Origin: Xiphydria camelus
Lineage: Eukaryota > Arthropoda > Insecta > Hymenoptera > Xiphydriidae
NCBI GenBank assembly: GCA_963678675.1
Contig: OY783195.1
Coordinates: 11,248,479-11,312,478, forward strand
Length of the DNA: 64,000 nt
Direction of reading: 5' to 3'
The translations under genes were made by a program, and so were the position numbers. Shown here in pieces: positions 31,529 through 42,734 of the stretch (positions are counted from its first letter, which is position 1; each line of letters begins with the position of its first letter). The notes under the pieces were generated by a model, which saw only the letters and a list, made by a program, of their open reading frames with translations, did not search any database and was not told where the DNA came from.

Positions 31529-32268
31529 ATGTCAAAGCGATCACCTGGTGATAAGTGTTGTGTGGTGGGCTGCAAGAATAACTCTTTTAATGCCAAGGGG
31601 GTACAAAGTTTTATAGTTTCCCGAAGATCGCGCACAAAATCGAGCAGCGAAGGAAATGAATCAAAGCAGTCGGAAGAGAAAGGTAAATAATTTGTCCGAC
31701 AGCTGAGGAATAAATCGGTTCTTATCAGAAAGAAATGCTAGAGACAAATTGTAATAATAGCAGGTACCTAGGACAGAAAAACTTTACACGACGCATTTAA
31801 CAGCGGTCAATATTGTTTTACAATTGAGGTTAGGAATAAATATGTAGGTTGGTTATAATTTCCGTGTGTTTAATAGGGAAATGCGCCCTGTCAAAAATTT
31901 TGCAAGCAGCTTTTCACGCTGAAAATTCTTAGGAGTAACATTATTATTATTATTTGTCCTATTTGTTTTTGATAAAATTGGTACTGTTTTATTAAGCTAT
32001 CGGCTCTCGATGTGACATTTGTTTGTTGTTTACGTCCATACTAATTTCATTAATTAGGTATTATTTTTATCTGCATAATATTTATAGTGCTGATGGAACC
32101 TCGTGGGAGCCCAGCAATTTGTCTCGCATATGGAGCCAGCATTTTATTGGGAACAAAAAATCAGATCATCGCTTAAGCTCCAGTTTTGTACCGAAGATTT
32201 TTCCACAGAAGTTCTATGGGCGAATGAATCGCAGTACCTAAAGAATATTGGCAACAATCTAAAGAAAG
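31529..32268 (+). pseudogene. THAP-domain protein, two 5' exons
   Basis: Exon 1 (31529-31682) reads MSKRSPGDKCCVVGCKNNSF and ends at AG|GTAAAT. Exon 2 (32088-32268) follows TTTATAG and reads DGTSWEPSNLSRIWSQHFIG, then SSFVPKIFPQKF, ending at AG|GTACGA. C-x4-C, W.PS..S..CS.HF and FVP.IFP are THAP zinc-finger hallmarks; THAP binds DNA in P-element transposases and many host proteins. The third zinc ligand is Trp here (RIWSQHF) and a stop follows at NRST, so the finger is dead. The inverted arm has TKFYGFPKIVHKIEQRRK, which is missing from this arm. Confidence 0.75.
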
Positions 32269-33215
32269 GTACGAAAACATTGGTGTTTTAACTAAATTTT
32301 TAAAATATAACAATTGGCATTGCTTGCAGATTTGACAAAGTACAAAAAGTATGGGCAGTGGTAGACAGAAAATATAAGGCAGTAATGGAAGAAACTGGCC
32401 AGTTTATAGAAAATGATGTTTGCTTGAGGATCAAAAGTACATGTGTGACAAATGAAAAAACTGACTTTGTCTCGTTACCAAAATTTGCTGATTAAGCTGT
32501 GCTAGCGTATTTTTCGGAGGAACCCTTCCATTGCTCGGTGTTCGTGTATAATCGAAGTTACATGCACGGCATTGATGAGACCGAAACACAGGCAATATGT
32601 GCAAGCAATTTTCCCCGCTCATCTGTTGGTTGCGAGACAAAGTCAGTTTTTTCATTTGTCACACATGTACTTTTGATCCTCAAGCGAACATAATTTTCTA
32701 TAAACTGGCCAGTTTCTTCCATTACTGCCTTATATTTTCTGTCTACCACTGCCCGTACTTTTTATACTCTATCAAATTTGCAAGCAATGCCTATTATTGT
32801 ATTTTAAAAATTTATTAAGACACCAATATTTTCGTACCTTTCTTTAGATTGTTGCCAATATTCTTTACTGCGATTCGTTCGCCTATAGAACTTCTCTAGA
32901 AAAATCTTCGGTACAAAACTGGAGGTTAAGCGATGATATGATTTTTTGTTCCCAATAAAAAGCTTTTCTATCCTAGGTACCTGCTATTATTACAATTTGT
33001 CTCTAGCATTTCTTTCTGATAAGAACCGATTTAGTCCTCAGCTGTCGGACAAATTATTTACCTTTCTCTTCCGACTGCTTTGCTTCATTTCCTTCGCTGC
33101 TCGATTTTGTGCACGATCTTCGGGAAACCATAAAACTTTGTACCCGGGGCATTAAAAGAGTTAGCTATTCTTGCAGCCCACCACACAACACTTATCACCA
33201 GGTGATCGCTTTGAC
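31529..33215. mobile_element. Inverted duplication of a THAP-coding (P-like) element
   Basis: About 950 bases (31529-32490) recur inverted at 32596-33215. The second arm lacks about 230 bases, just the intron and exon start between 31770 and 32140. The two arms differ by many small changes, so the duplication is old or the halves came from different copies. Each arm carries the two exons of a THAP domain. Confidence 0.75.
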
Positions 33216-33586
33216 AATTATATGGTTCACCAAATTGACAGCACCACTTTAAGCAATAAAAATTAATTAAAAACTCCATTCGCCGTATATAAATATTGGG
33301 GGTAAATGTTGCGGGCATCCGCCGTTGGCAGCGCCACCCGTACTCATGTACGTAGTCCATAAGGACCTGATCGGGTATTCCTAAGGCACACCCTACTCAT
33401 TGTCAGGCATGCCCGATGAGATCCTTATCGGGATCAAATCAGGTAAAAGTAACAAGGTTTACGTGATCAGGTTCCCGCCAGTGTCATGTTCTTTTTGCCT
33501 CGTTAAAAAAATGTCCTTTTAAATGCAAAGTTCAGCAGGGTTACACCAGACTTATTTTATTTCCTTAATTAAAAATGGCGATGAAG

Positions 33587-33815
33587 AGATAAAGTTTTGA
33601 AGACGTTGAGACGATTCAAATGAATGTGACGAGGGTTGTGAAAGCCATTCTAGAGGAGGAGTTCTCCAGGTCGTTCCAGCAGCAGTACGAGCGCAGCAAA
33701 ATTTGTGTAGAATGAGAAGGGGATTATTTTGAAAACTAAATAAAAACTTTTCTCTAAACCCTTTTTTTCTTTCATAAAAAAATGGTACCTAAACTTTTGG
33801 AATGAACCGTGTATA
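33587..33815 (+). pseudogene. Mariner-type transposase C-terminal scrap
   Basis: The frame gives FEDVETIQMNVTRVVKAI, EEEFSRSFQQQYERSKICVE and a stop, matching the tail of insect mariner-like transposases. Some 60 bases on, TGGTACCTAAACTTTTGGAA and GTGTATAT look like the element's 3' end. The 5' part is missing. Confidence 0.65.
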
Positions 33816-33829
33816 TTTATTTCAAACAA

Positions 33830-34595
33830 CAAATCGTTTAGTTGAAGTAACTGAAGTAATAAAATGCCATCATGTAAGTGAGGTAATTAATCTACATAAA
33901 TTTTCATTGATTCAATGTAATTCGATTTTTCGATTTGATGATATTTATAATTGCAACAATTACATCGCGTTCTTCGATTTAATACTTGGCTTCAAATAAA
34001 CCACATAGTTCATTCAAATAAAGATACAATTGACTACCTTCACATATTTGTTTTGAATGGCATTATTGTTTTATGTAGTGAAATTTGATGATTGTTTGAA
34101 GTAATTGTTTCATTATGGTGACTACAAAAGTAGTTCAAAATGTGCGTTTATCTAATTAAACTGTCGTTGGAACAACTATTTCACTGTTTTGCAATAATTA
34201 AATAGTTATTGCTTTATAAAAATACGACCATTGAAACAAGCACATTACATAGTTGTCATCTTCATTTTAAAGTAATTAAATATTTAATTCCTTCTATAAT
34301 ATCAGACCGTTCAGTTCATTGAATATTTCATTGAGTACATTTCATGTTTTCAATTAAACCGTTTCTTACTATTTCAACTAGCCATATAATTAGAACAATT
34401 ATTTTTTACTTGAACTAACTACATTTTTAATTCGGTTTATAAAAGATCATGCAATGAAATCAATTTTTCGAATCAATCAATTATTTCTTCCTATTAAAAA
34501 CTGAAATAATTGATTTAAATATATAATTGATTGAAGTAAATAATTTGCATCAAACTAAAAATATTTAATTATTTCAATTAAACTTTTTTCTCAGT
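33830..34595. repeat. AT-rich region of variants of TTGAAGTAATT
   Basis: TTGAAGTAACTGAAG, GAAGTAATTGTTTC, ATTATTTCAACTA, AATTATTTCTTCC and similar phrases occur in both orientations across 760 bases, with no fixed period. It ends at TTTTCTCAGTGTACC. No gene. Confidence 0.5.
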
Positions 34596-34974
34596 GTACC
34601 TATTATGAGTGCTAGTTTTTCTATACATTTCCAACGCTACTCGGTTTCTTCTTTATTTAGTTCCACGATCCAGAGACACGGCAGTGTCTCGCGGCATGTT
34701 CATTCTAGTAGTTCGTCAGAACGCCGCCGACAGCGCTGTCTGTCTGCCCCCTTCACCCCTCAATTTTTACATCGAATTTTCTGAATAAATATATGGTTAT
34801 AACCAAAACTATGCTTCGTTACGCCATATAAATCGACTATTCTCTATTGATAGAGACCAGAATAAATGTTATAAGTTACATATGAACAGAGATTCTTCCT
34901 TAGCAACGCTAAGCCACACCCCTCGCGCCCAAAAGTCGAGAATCCGATTTTTCGGGGAATATATATACAGTATG

Positions 34975-35372
34975 TCTCCCGTGGATAACGCAAGTATTTG
35001 AATTTCCCTGACATTTGACTTTGGTAGTGCTTGGAACGGTGCTGTAGTTAGAGTTGGCTTAAGAAGAGTACGCTGCGTTCTTACGAGCCGTGTTTCCGAA
35101 ACCTGTATGATTATTTCTCATCACTTCTACACATTATTTACCGTTATTTACAAATTCAGTTAATTTCGAGGTTAGACGCTTCGATCTCCCAAATGAACAG
35201 TTCCTGGGAAATCAGACGTTTTACACTTTTCGCTCTCGAAACACGGCTCGTAAGAACGCAGCGCACTCTTCTGAACCCAACTCTAACTACAGCACCGTTC
35301 CAAGCACTACCAAAGTCATATGTCAGGGAAATTCAAATACTTGCGTTATCCACGGGACATACTGTATGTCAA
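34975..35372. mobile_element. Small FB-3-type foldback inside FB-6
   Basis: CCCGTGGATAACGCAAGTAT at the left is mirrored at about 35332-35355. The arms include GGTAGTGCTTGGAACGGTGC and TGCGTTCTTACGAGCC, and the centre has GATCTCCCAAATGAACAG. The surrounding FB-6 sequence is continuous in the other two copies, so this is an insertion. The outer TACAGTATGTC lies on both sides and may be part of the ends. Confidence 0.75.
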
Positions 35373-36129
35373 AATGTCACACAATTTCCGCCTATCTTCG
35401 GCGATAGTCAGCCATGATCGGAAATGTGTACACAGATGCGGCCCCACGCATACGCCATCAAATGTATGTGAGAGTGTGTGAGAGAATATATTCCTTGAAT
35501 GTTTAGTCATGGTTTTCAAAGTTAATCAATAAAATATTTCCATTCGCGAAACGATTTCCCTCGCGTTTATTTCGATCCTCGGACGCGCTTGTTAATAAAA
35601 AGTAAAAATTCAGTGTAATCGGAGTTATAAATCTCAATAGTGGTGAATGTGACAGACGCTCCGTATAGTTTAATAATCGTTTGTATTTTTTTCGAATATC
35701 GAGATAGTGAACGGATGCAGTGCTGTTTCTCTGGTTGCCTGTGCATGAAGAGCAGGAAAGGAGACGGCAGTATCTCAGAAGAATTGCCATCAGATAAGTT
35801 TAATTGTCATCTGACAGCTTTAACCTCACTTTCGATGGAAGGACAACTATCTTTGTGGTAATTCTATTTTTTGTTTCCAGCGTCATGCGAGAACGGGGCG
35901 AATCGATGGATTAACAAATAGATTTGATGATAGCAGATGCACTGGAATTGGATCACAATAATCAAGTAATTACTTTAACATTATTTTTTCTCTATTGGTA
36001 TATTTCCTCCGTCATACTATATTTTAAATAGTGAAATGCTGGATATAATTTTGTTATTTATAATTTTTTACAGAAATAAACGTGCTGTTATTCAATTCCA
36101 CCCAGAAGGACTCCAAATCATGTGCGAAC

Positions 36130-36400
36130 CCGAGGGGGTTTCTTTCGAATGAGGGATCGTCCACTTGTTGTTCCAAGAACCAGCTGCATTAGTTCATTCG
36201 GCGGGTTAGATCTGCTGCCTCGAGTGCATGGACGTGTGCGTTCATCCTTCAATATCCTCCCTACCATGGTCTTGCTGATTCTAACCTCTGTTGCCACAGC
36301 CCGAATGCTCGTCGAAGGTTATTCCTTATTCTTTCTAGCACAGATCTATATTATGCTGCACCTGTATTCTTCTGGGACTTCCTAAAATAATTATAAAAAC
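36130..36400 (-). pseudogene. HTH N-terminal scrap, inverted copy
   Basis: The minus strand repeats the frame of 21400-21660 (RISKTMVGRILKDE and neighbouring residues). Frameshifts break it. Confidence 0.65.
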
Positions 36401-36440
36401 CCCATATAATTCAGCCTTGACAAGTAGAATCTTATCGAGC

Positions 36441-37069
36441 TGTACCTTATCGAGGAGATCTTTCGATGTAATGATTTCGAAATGTTTCTATGATATTTTG
36501 CAACATTCGCGAATTTATCGAGAAATATATATTTCTAACATACGGTAGTATTCACGAATATTGCAAAATATCGCAGGAATGTTACAGAAAAGTTACTTGC
36601 AAAAACGTGTTTTGTGGGGTGTAAATGATCATACCAGAGGCGAAGAAGAGATGAAATAAAAGTGAGGTACATGTACACTTCACGTTTGACAGGTCGGTAT
36701 ATAAATTGGAACTTGTGATAGTATAATACGAAAGAGGAAATATCTAAATAAAGAAAAAATAATAATAAAGTAGTTACTCCATTATTGTAATCCAATTCCA
36801 TTGTGTGTGTATCCCTTATTTTTCTGCCACGACTTTGATTATTGATAGTGGACGGATCAGCCAATAAATTTGATTTTTATTCACTATCAACAATCAAAGT
36901 CGTGGCAGAAAAATAAGGGATACACACAATGGAATTGGATTACAGTAACTACTTTATTATTATTTTTTCTTTATCGATATATTTCCTCTTTCGTATTATA
37001 CTATCCCACAAGTTCGAATTTATATACCGACCTGTCAACGTGAAGTGTACATGTACCTCACTTTTATTT
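36441..37069. repeat. FB-5 foldback, further copy
   Basis: TCCACTATCAACAATCAAAG-type sequence is mirrored around 36835-36900 (TTTGATTATTGATAGTG against CACTATCAACAATCAAAG). The arms continue to GAGGTACATGTACACTTC at both sides. Confidence 0.7.
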
Positions 37070-37925
37070 CATTAAGTATCACTGCAGAACGAGTAGGTTA
37101 GAAGATTTTCATGAAGACTCATGATTTTCCGACATGTCATCTCGTACAGGTGCAACCGAAGAGGATCTAGCTCGTGTCCTGTCCGTAAAAAGATGACTCG
37201 ATGGACATTGGAGAATGTCAGACTTGTCACCGAGCGCCTATTACCCACGGTACATTAATTGCAATACGCGCTTCTCGTTTCAATTATTCCAGCGTTAAAT
37301 AACTTTTACTTCTTTCAAGATAATAACCTTTTATGAACTGTTCGTGGTAGGAGGCAGCGATCGATAATAGCGACTCGTCGTAGACAAGTTCGTCTATTAA
37401 AACTAAAAGGCAATTCGGTGTACCGAACTACTACTGCGATAATGTGCCCGAGCTCACGGTCTATTCTGCGATTAACGTTAACGTAATCGTGATTATGCTC
37501 GGGTGATGGGTGTTCCAAAAGAGGAAAAGTTGATACTAAACATCGGATGCTGTAAGCTGACTTACTAGTGTATGCTTTGTAACTGGAACATCATCGCAGG
37601 AATAATTTGTCTACGATTAGTCACAATCATTGATCGCTGCCCCCTACGATGAACAGTTTGTACAAGGTAAATACTTTGAAAGAAGTGAAAGTTATTTAAA
37701 GCAGGAATAATTGAAACGAAAAGCGCATATTACAATTAATGTACCATGGGTAATATGCGCTCGGTGACAAGCCTGACATTCTCCGATGTCCATCGAGTCA
37801 TCTTTTTACCGACAGGACACGAGCTAGGTCCTCTTCGGTTGCACCTGTACGAGATGACATGTCAGAAAATCGTGAGTCTTCATGAAAATCTTCTAACCTA
37901 CTCGTTCTGCAGTAATACTTAATGA
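37070..37925. mobile_element. Large foldback FB-4, copy 2
   Basis: This is the same palindrome as 7530-8500, with its asymmetric spacer in the opposite orientation, and is bounded by ATTTCATTAAGTATCACTGC and its inverse. It sits inside FB-5 (TGAGGTACATGTACACTTC on both sides). Confidence 0.75.
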
Positions 37926-37994
37926 AATAAAAATGAGGTACATGTACACTTCACGTTTGACAGGTCGGTATATAAATTAGAACTTGGGATAATA

Positions 37995-38923
37995 CAGTCT
38001 CTTTGATAAGAGCGTGTACGGCAAAACTCAAAAACTATTTGGGATAATGACTGAAAAAAAAATACACACATACTATACATGATATAGACTGTGATGTTTT
38101 ATTAGTAACAAGATATCCAATCGCCTCCATTATTAATAATTGCCTGGCATCTCCGAGGTACACTTTCGACCAATTGTATAGCATAATCTTGAGATAAAGA
38201 CCTCCATATCAATCGAATCTGTCGAAATAACTGCTTGGCGGTCCAGATCTTCTTCCCTCGGAGCTTCAACTTCATGAGCGCCCACACATTTTCAATGGGA
38301 TTAGCATCTGGTGACTGCGACGGCCAGTTCTCCCAATCACGGTCCAAATTTTCTTTCGCCTAATTGAGTCTTTTTTCGACGTGTTTTGTGGACAGTAGTG
38401 ATTTTTCACTGTGCTTCGAAATTTCACTTCATGAGCCAGTAAACGTCTTCGTATAGTATCACATGACACATTTAGGCCCTTTTTACGCAAAATCGCTTGC
38501 CCCACACGCAATGTTAGACAAGAATTTTTCTCAAACAACCGTAAAATCAATCTGTCCTCCTTTTTCGTTGGTTTTCGTAGAGAGCCACGATCCGGGAGGT
38601 CATAGACATTGTTTGCGTCGGAATAACGTTTCACCCGCTTACTTACAAATGTCTTCGACTTTTTCATGTACTTAGCAGCCGCCCCGAGCGATATTTTTGG
38701 TCCTTTCGGATGTGAACACAGAAACGCAGCTTCGTAACGTGATGCGTATGCGGCAGACATGGTGAAATATGTATATTCTATGACCAAGGTCGAACGACAA
38801 CTGAGGCATTCTGTATAAAGCATCTGAGAGAAACGGTGTCGCTACCTGCTCACAAGTTTGAATTTCCTCTCTAACAGTTTCGAGGACAAAGTTTTTCCGT
38901 ACACGCTCTTATCAAACAGACTG
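37995..38923 (-). mobile_element. Tc1 deletion derivative, 929 bp
   Basis: Ends are CAGTCTCTTTGATAAGAGCG and, inverted, CAGTCTGTTTGATAAGAGCG. TA lies at 37993-37994 and 38924-38925. The host FB-5 sequence is restored by its removal. It encodes only the two ends of a transposase. Confidence 0.9.
38102..38760 (-). pseudogene. Tc1 transposase with internal deletion
   Basis: From the ATG at 38760 (MSAAYASRYEAAFLCSHP) the N-terminal paired-like DNA-binding domain is intact: KISLGAAAKYMKKSKTFVSK and DTIRRRLLAHEVKFRS. After RRKKIWT the frame changes, and the C-terminus follows: NWPSQSPDANPIENVWALMK with the third catalytic residue, then a full tail. The central part with the first two catalytic Asp residues is gone (about 400 bases). 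It could still make a DNA-binding fragment in principle; that is inference. Confidence 0.88.
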
Positions 38924-39160
38924 TATAATACGAAAGAGGAAATATATCGATAAAGAAAAAATAATAATAAAGTAGTTACTGCATTACTGTAATCCAATTC
39001 CATTGTATCCCTTATTTTTCTGCCACGACTTTGATAGTTGATAGTGAATAAAAATCAAATTTATTGGCTGATCCATCCACTATCAACAATCAAAGTCGTG
39101 GCAGAAAAATAAGGGATACAAATGGAATTGGATTACAATAATAGAGTAACTACTTTAAAC

Positions 39161-39373
39161 ATTTGGGGAAACTCACCGAAGAAACCCGAATAATTATTCC
39201 TTATCACTTGTATACTTGATTTCGAGGTTAGATGCTTCGATCTCCCGAATTGACAGCTACCGGGAGATCAGGGGGGCCTTTCTCTAGTCACTCGTATCTT
39301 TGCGTGCACGGAACTCACAGCGAAGAGACCAATCAGGATCAAGTGTTCTATTTGTCTATTTCTGTTCTAGAAA
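39161..39373. repeat. FB-3/FB-4 end fragment
   Basis: GATCTCCCGAATTGACAGCT, then CACTCGTATCTTTGCGTGCA and AAGAGACCAATCAGGATCAA, is the inverse of 7345-7460. Confidence 0.65.
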
Positions 39374-39955
39374 GGAAAATTATTGTAAATCAAGTTACTA
39401 AAAAATTCGACTAAAAAATTTATAAAAAAAATTTTAATAAAAAAGGTCTTGCCGCGTTTTTTTCCTTCAAAATAAAAAATTCAGACAGAATTATACTCGA
39501 TGTTTATGCACTTATGATTTTAAATAAATTCATACACTTATATGATACCATCAGTATACCGAATGTCGCGCGGGAAACCGATCAGGCGACCTGAATCCCT
39601 CAGGGGGCCTTCTGAATTTCTCTGAATTTGACTTCGGCAGTGCAATTTATGGATCACTCTAGCACCGTCCAAGCACTACCAATTATTCGGTATAGTGGAC
39701 AAAATATGAAAACTTAAACGCGGCAAGTTCTTTTTTATTAAAATTTTTTAATAAATTTTTTAGTCGTATTTTTTAGTAACTTGATTTACAATAATTTTCC
39801 TTTCAAATGATGCCTTTTACTTTTTATATATAAATCTTGAACATGGCGATCTTAATTGATTTCAAATCTTTTTTGGAGGGTATTTTACGTATCAATTTTT
39901 GTTAGCACTGAATGAACATGCCGCCTTTTTTTACAGAGAATCTGTTTTTGTGTTT
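39374..39955. mobile_element. Foldback family FB-1, copy 3 (left end truncated)
   Basis: It matches copy 1 from GGAAAATTATTGTAAATCAA through the spacer (GTAGTGCTTGGACGGTGC inverted) to the TGTTTTTGTG end. Confidence 0.75.
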
Positions 39956-39994
39956 ACTACTTTACCTGTTATGAAGGTGAAACGGTATAATATA

Positions 39995-40732
39995 CAGTGT
40001 GAGTCAAATGTCTGGAGCAATGGGAAAACCAGAAAATTCTGGGGAAAACGCTCGGACACGTCAATCACTATTTTTTGGGGGAAAAATTTTAGTGTATTCG
40101 GTTGCTCAAAAATGTGACGTGTGGTGGCGCTGCAGGCCTTAGGTCGAATTTTTCAAATTGCATGTGGTATTTTTTTATTGCATATTCTGAAAGGTGAGGC
40201 TTTTCTGAGTATTTTGATATGCCATGTATGGGGGGTTGATACATGAATTTTTTGAGAAATTTTGAAAAAACAGATGCGGTTTTAAACCAGCGCGTTTGAA
40301 GGTTCCGCTTGCTTCTCCCACCAGCTACTGCAGTAGAGACGAAGTTTCCCTGCGCATTAGCCCTCTTCTGCGAATAGGCGTTTCCCCCACTCCTCGGCCA
40401 CTCTGCCAGGCGGAGCAAGCGGAACCTTCAAACGCGCTGGTTTAAAACCGCATCAGTTTTTTCAAAATTTCTCAAAAAATTCATGTATTAACCCCCCACA
40501 CATGGCATACCAAAATACTCAGAAAATGCCTCACCTTTCAAAATATGCAATAAAAAATACCACATGCAATTTGAAAAATTCGACCTAAGGCCTGCAGCGC
40601 CACCACACGTCACATTTTTGAGCAACCGAATACACTAAAATTGTTCCCCCAAAAAATAGTGATTAACGTGTCCGAGCGTTTTCCCCATAATTTTCTGGTT
40701 TTCCCATTGCTCCAGACATTTAACTCACACTG
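39995..40732. mobile_element. 738 bp palindrome, Tc1/mariner-type foldback
   Basis: CAGTGTGAGTCAAATGTCTG at the left is mirrored at 40713-40732, and the arms stay paired for about 310 bases each, with a 110 bp GC-rich loop. TA flanks at 39993-39994 and 40733-40734. There is no coding frame beyond arm shadows. It is the cleanest foldback in the window. Confidence 0.9.
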
Positions 40733-40734
40733 TA

Positions 40735-41135
40735 TGTAGTTATACACATTGAATGTAAAGATCTTTAATTAATTCGAGCAACGCTTTTTCTTAGATAACA
40801 ATGTTCAATTGAAGCACAAGAAAATTGAATTCAGTTTGTCATTTTCTAAGAATCGAGAGATGGAGATGAGCAACTGTTTCAGCTTCCCGCATACAACCGT
40901 TGATATAGCCATAACGAAATGCGCGTACCTATTCGAACATCAAAATCGCGTGTCGATTTATCACTCTCTCGATATTCGACCGATATTCTAAAACTCAAGA
41001 CCGTCAATCTTTCTTCGAAATTATTTCAGCCGCGATAACGGGTCAGATTTACCCATAAGGACGTCACTTGTCAGATTTTTCCTTGAATCCAACATATAGG
41101 GAAATACAACTAGGTATGCAGGTAATTCATTCATC
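40735..41135. other. No feature recognised
   Basis: AT-rich sequence without repeats shared elsewhere in the window, and so possibly single-copy host DNA. Confidence 0.35.
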
Positions 41136-41205
41136 AGCCAGTCCTCTACGGTCGAAACTCACCGACAAACCGTAATAAGCGGACTCGTCGAAAGCACCTA
41201 CGCAA

Positions 41206-41652
41206 GTGGCGGGTGCCACTCGCTGTGCCGATTCACGCGTACCGCGTTGCACGCACGGTAAGTCGGGCCGGCAAGCCCTAGACGAGGTTTTGGTGCGTCG
41301 ACGGCGACCGAGTATCGGACGCGTAGCGAATGAGCGCCAACGTACCACGATCCTGGAGGATTGCTGCTGGAGTGTTGGAGAGGTAGTATTCGGTATTGAT
41401 CGAACACCGCACTCCTCCGCACCCACCTCTCCGCCGACCACTCTGGCGACCCTCGCACCACAGCAGTCGTCCTACGCCATCGCGTTGCCAACCTCAGCAC
41501 CACCGCTGGTAGCAGCAGCGCCGTCCTACAACGCCCAAGCTCTCCGATCCGACCCGACTTTGATGCTCTATACTCTGGACCCTGAAACGAGTCCACCGGC
41601 GCGTTCTTTCGCTTCGGTATATACCTCAATCAATATAGGCCTATATAGATAA
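41206..41652 (+). CDS. Possible host exon in GC-rich block
   Basis: A 148-codon frame runs through sequence far richer in GC and CpG than the rest of the window. Its second half (SSAPTSPPTTLATLAPQQSS, then TSAPPLVAAAPSYNAQALRS) has the Ala/Pro/Ser/Thr bias of a low-complexity protein region. The first part is Arg-rich and may be noncoding; a possible acceptor is GAGAGGTAG at about 41382. A 143-codon frame is open on the other strand, so GC content alone may explain the openness. A donor-like ACG|GTAAGTAAT lies at 41749. I do not recognise the product. Confidence 0.25.
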   Translation: MAGATRCADSRVPRCTHGKSGRQALDEVLVRRRRPSIGRVANERQRTTILEDCCWSVGEVVFGIDRTPHSSAPTSPPTTLATLAPQQSSYAIALPTSAPPLVAAAPSYNAQALRSDPTLMLYTLDPETSPPARSFASVYTSINIGLYR

Positions 41653-42054
41653 TTTCTGGCTCGGCCTCTACTATTTCTCTCGATGTATATACGTCGCTGG
41701 AAACTTGACGTGGATACCGCTTAAACGATCGAGTACCGTACTTGCGTACGGTAAGTAATCTCTCGCGGGTCGGGTTTGGATCATTCACGCGACGCGCTCT
41801 TTCGATTTCTCTCGTTCGCCAGGGACACGCGAACCCAATCCCTGGTCTAGTCGCAACAACGAGTGTCGCATGGAATTATTCGAGAGATCGCCTCGCGTCA
41901 CACGTGGAGTGATGAGCGCGGCGGCGATGCAAGGGCGACGAGAGAAAGTCGCGGAGGTTATATTTGCGGGGAGTGGCGTCCGGTTTTAAAGGTTGTACCG
42001 CAGAGATGGTGCCTGATGGGGAAAAAAGAAAAAGGGTGGAAGAGAATAGAGAGA

Positions 42055-42215
42055 ACGAAGGAGAGAGAGAGAGAGAGAATGAGCCATGGCAGCAGGGGAG
42101 TGAGCGTAATCGGGGTGCCGAGAGGAAAAGAGAGAAAGGAAGAGGGGGAAGAAAGGGTGTGGAAGGGGGAGGGGGCGTGGAAGAGAGATGGAGTGGGGGA
42201 GGGAGAGGGGGATTG
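42055..42215. repeat. GA-rich purine tract
   Basis: AGAGAGAGAGAGAG followed by GGAAGAGGGGGAAG-like sequence. Open frames through it on both strands are low-complexity. Confidence 0.8.
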
Positions 42216-42377
42216 CGCGGACTACATCGCACCGTGTAGCAGATCGAGGTAAAGAAAAATTCCATTTTCCTTCGAGGCAAAATGATGCTCCGCTTTCGTT
42301 GAAATCTACGTAACGTTTTCGAGACTGGATTGGAAGGAAGGCGGCCACGATCGATCTCTATCGTTGGTCTCGACCGT

Positions 42378-42452
42378 CTTTATTATTACTACTACTACTT
42401 CTACTATTACTACTACTTCTACTATTACTACTACTACTAATAATAATAAAAA
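42378..42452. repeat. (TAC/TTC)n then (TAA)n microsatellite
   Basis: ATTACTACTACTACTTCTAC repeats, turning into AATAATAATAA. Confidence 0.9.
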
Positions 42453-42716
42453 TAATAAGGATAATTAGGATAAAACATAGTATAAATAAAGCAAAACGCA
42501 GAAATTAAGAATGAGAATCTTCACCATATGTGGATTATGTAAATAGCACCTGTCAAAAAGCCAAATCTATGGCTTGACGGGACCTAAAACGTGAGAAACG
42601 TAGATGGTGGTTAATAAAAAAAAAACTACTACATACCACTACTAGTACTACTGCCGTCATCACCACTCCCGACCTCCAGCCCTCTCTCGCCCTACTTCTG
42701 ACGCAAGCTCTTCCAT

Positions 42717-42734
42717 GCGCGCGCGCGCGCGCGC
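42717..42734. repeat. (GC)n run, about 18 bp
   Basis: An alternating GC run, a possible Z-DNA former. Confidence 0.85.

Larger units (their letters stand above)
34665..36440 (-). repeat. Composite FB-6/FB-5 element, inverted copy
   Basis: From the hairpin at 34672 through FB-6 (34665-34975 and 35373-35640) and FB-5 (35640-36440), the order mirrors 21130-22905. It is interrupted by the 398 bp foldback at 34975-35372. Confidence 0.75.
37926..39160. repeat. FB-5 piece split by a Tc1 element
   Basis: FB-5 runs 37926-37994 and resumes at 38926-39160. The join across the Tc1 restores GATAATATAATACGAAAGAG, as seen unbroken near 36713-36735. Confidence 0.7.
41140..42360. promoter_or_regulatory. GC/CpG-rich block, possible host promoter region
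   Basis: This is about 1.2 kb with many CG dinucleotides, a donor-like site at 41749 and purine-rich stretches, and no copy elsewhere in the window. It could be a first exon and promoter of a host gene reading right. This is a compositional argument only. Confidence 0.35.

Noticed and set aside
41863..42348. Long overlapping frames on both strands (129, 134, 120 codons)
   Set aside because: They run through a GA-rich tract and are low-complexity on both strands; no motif.
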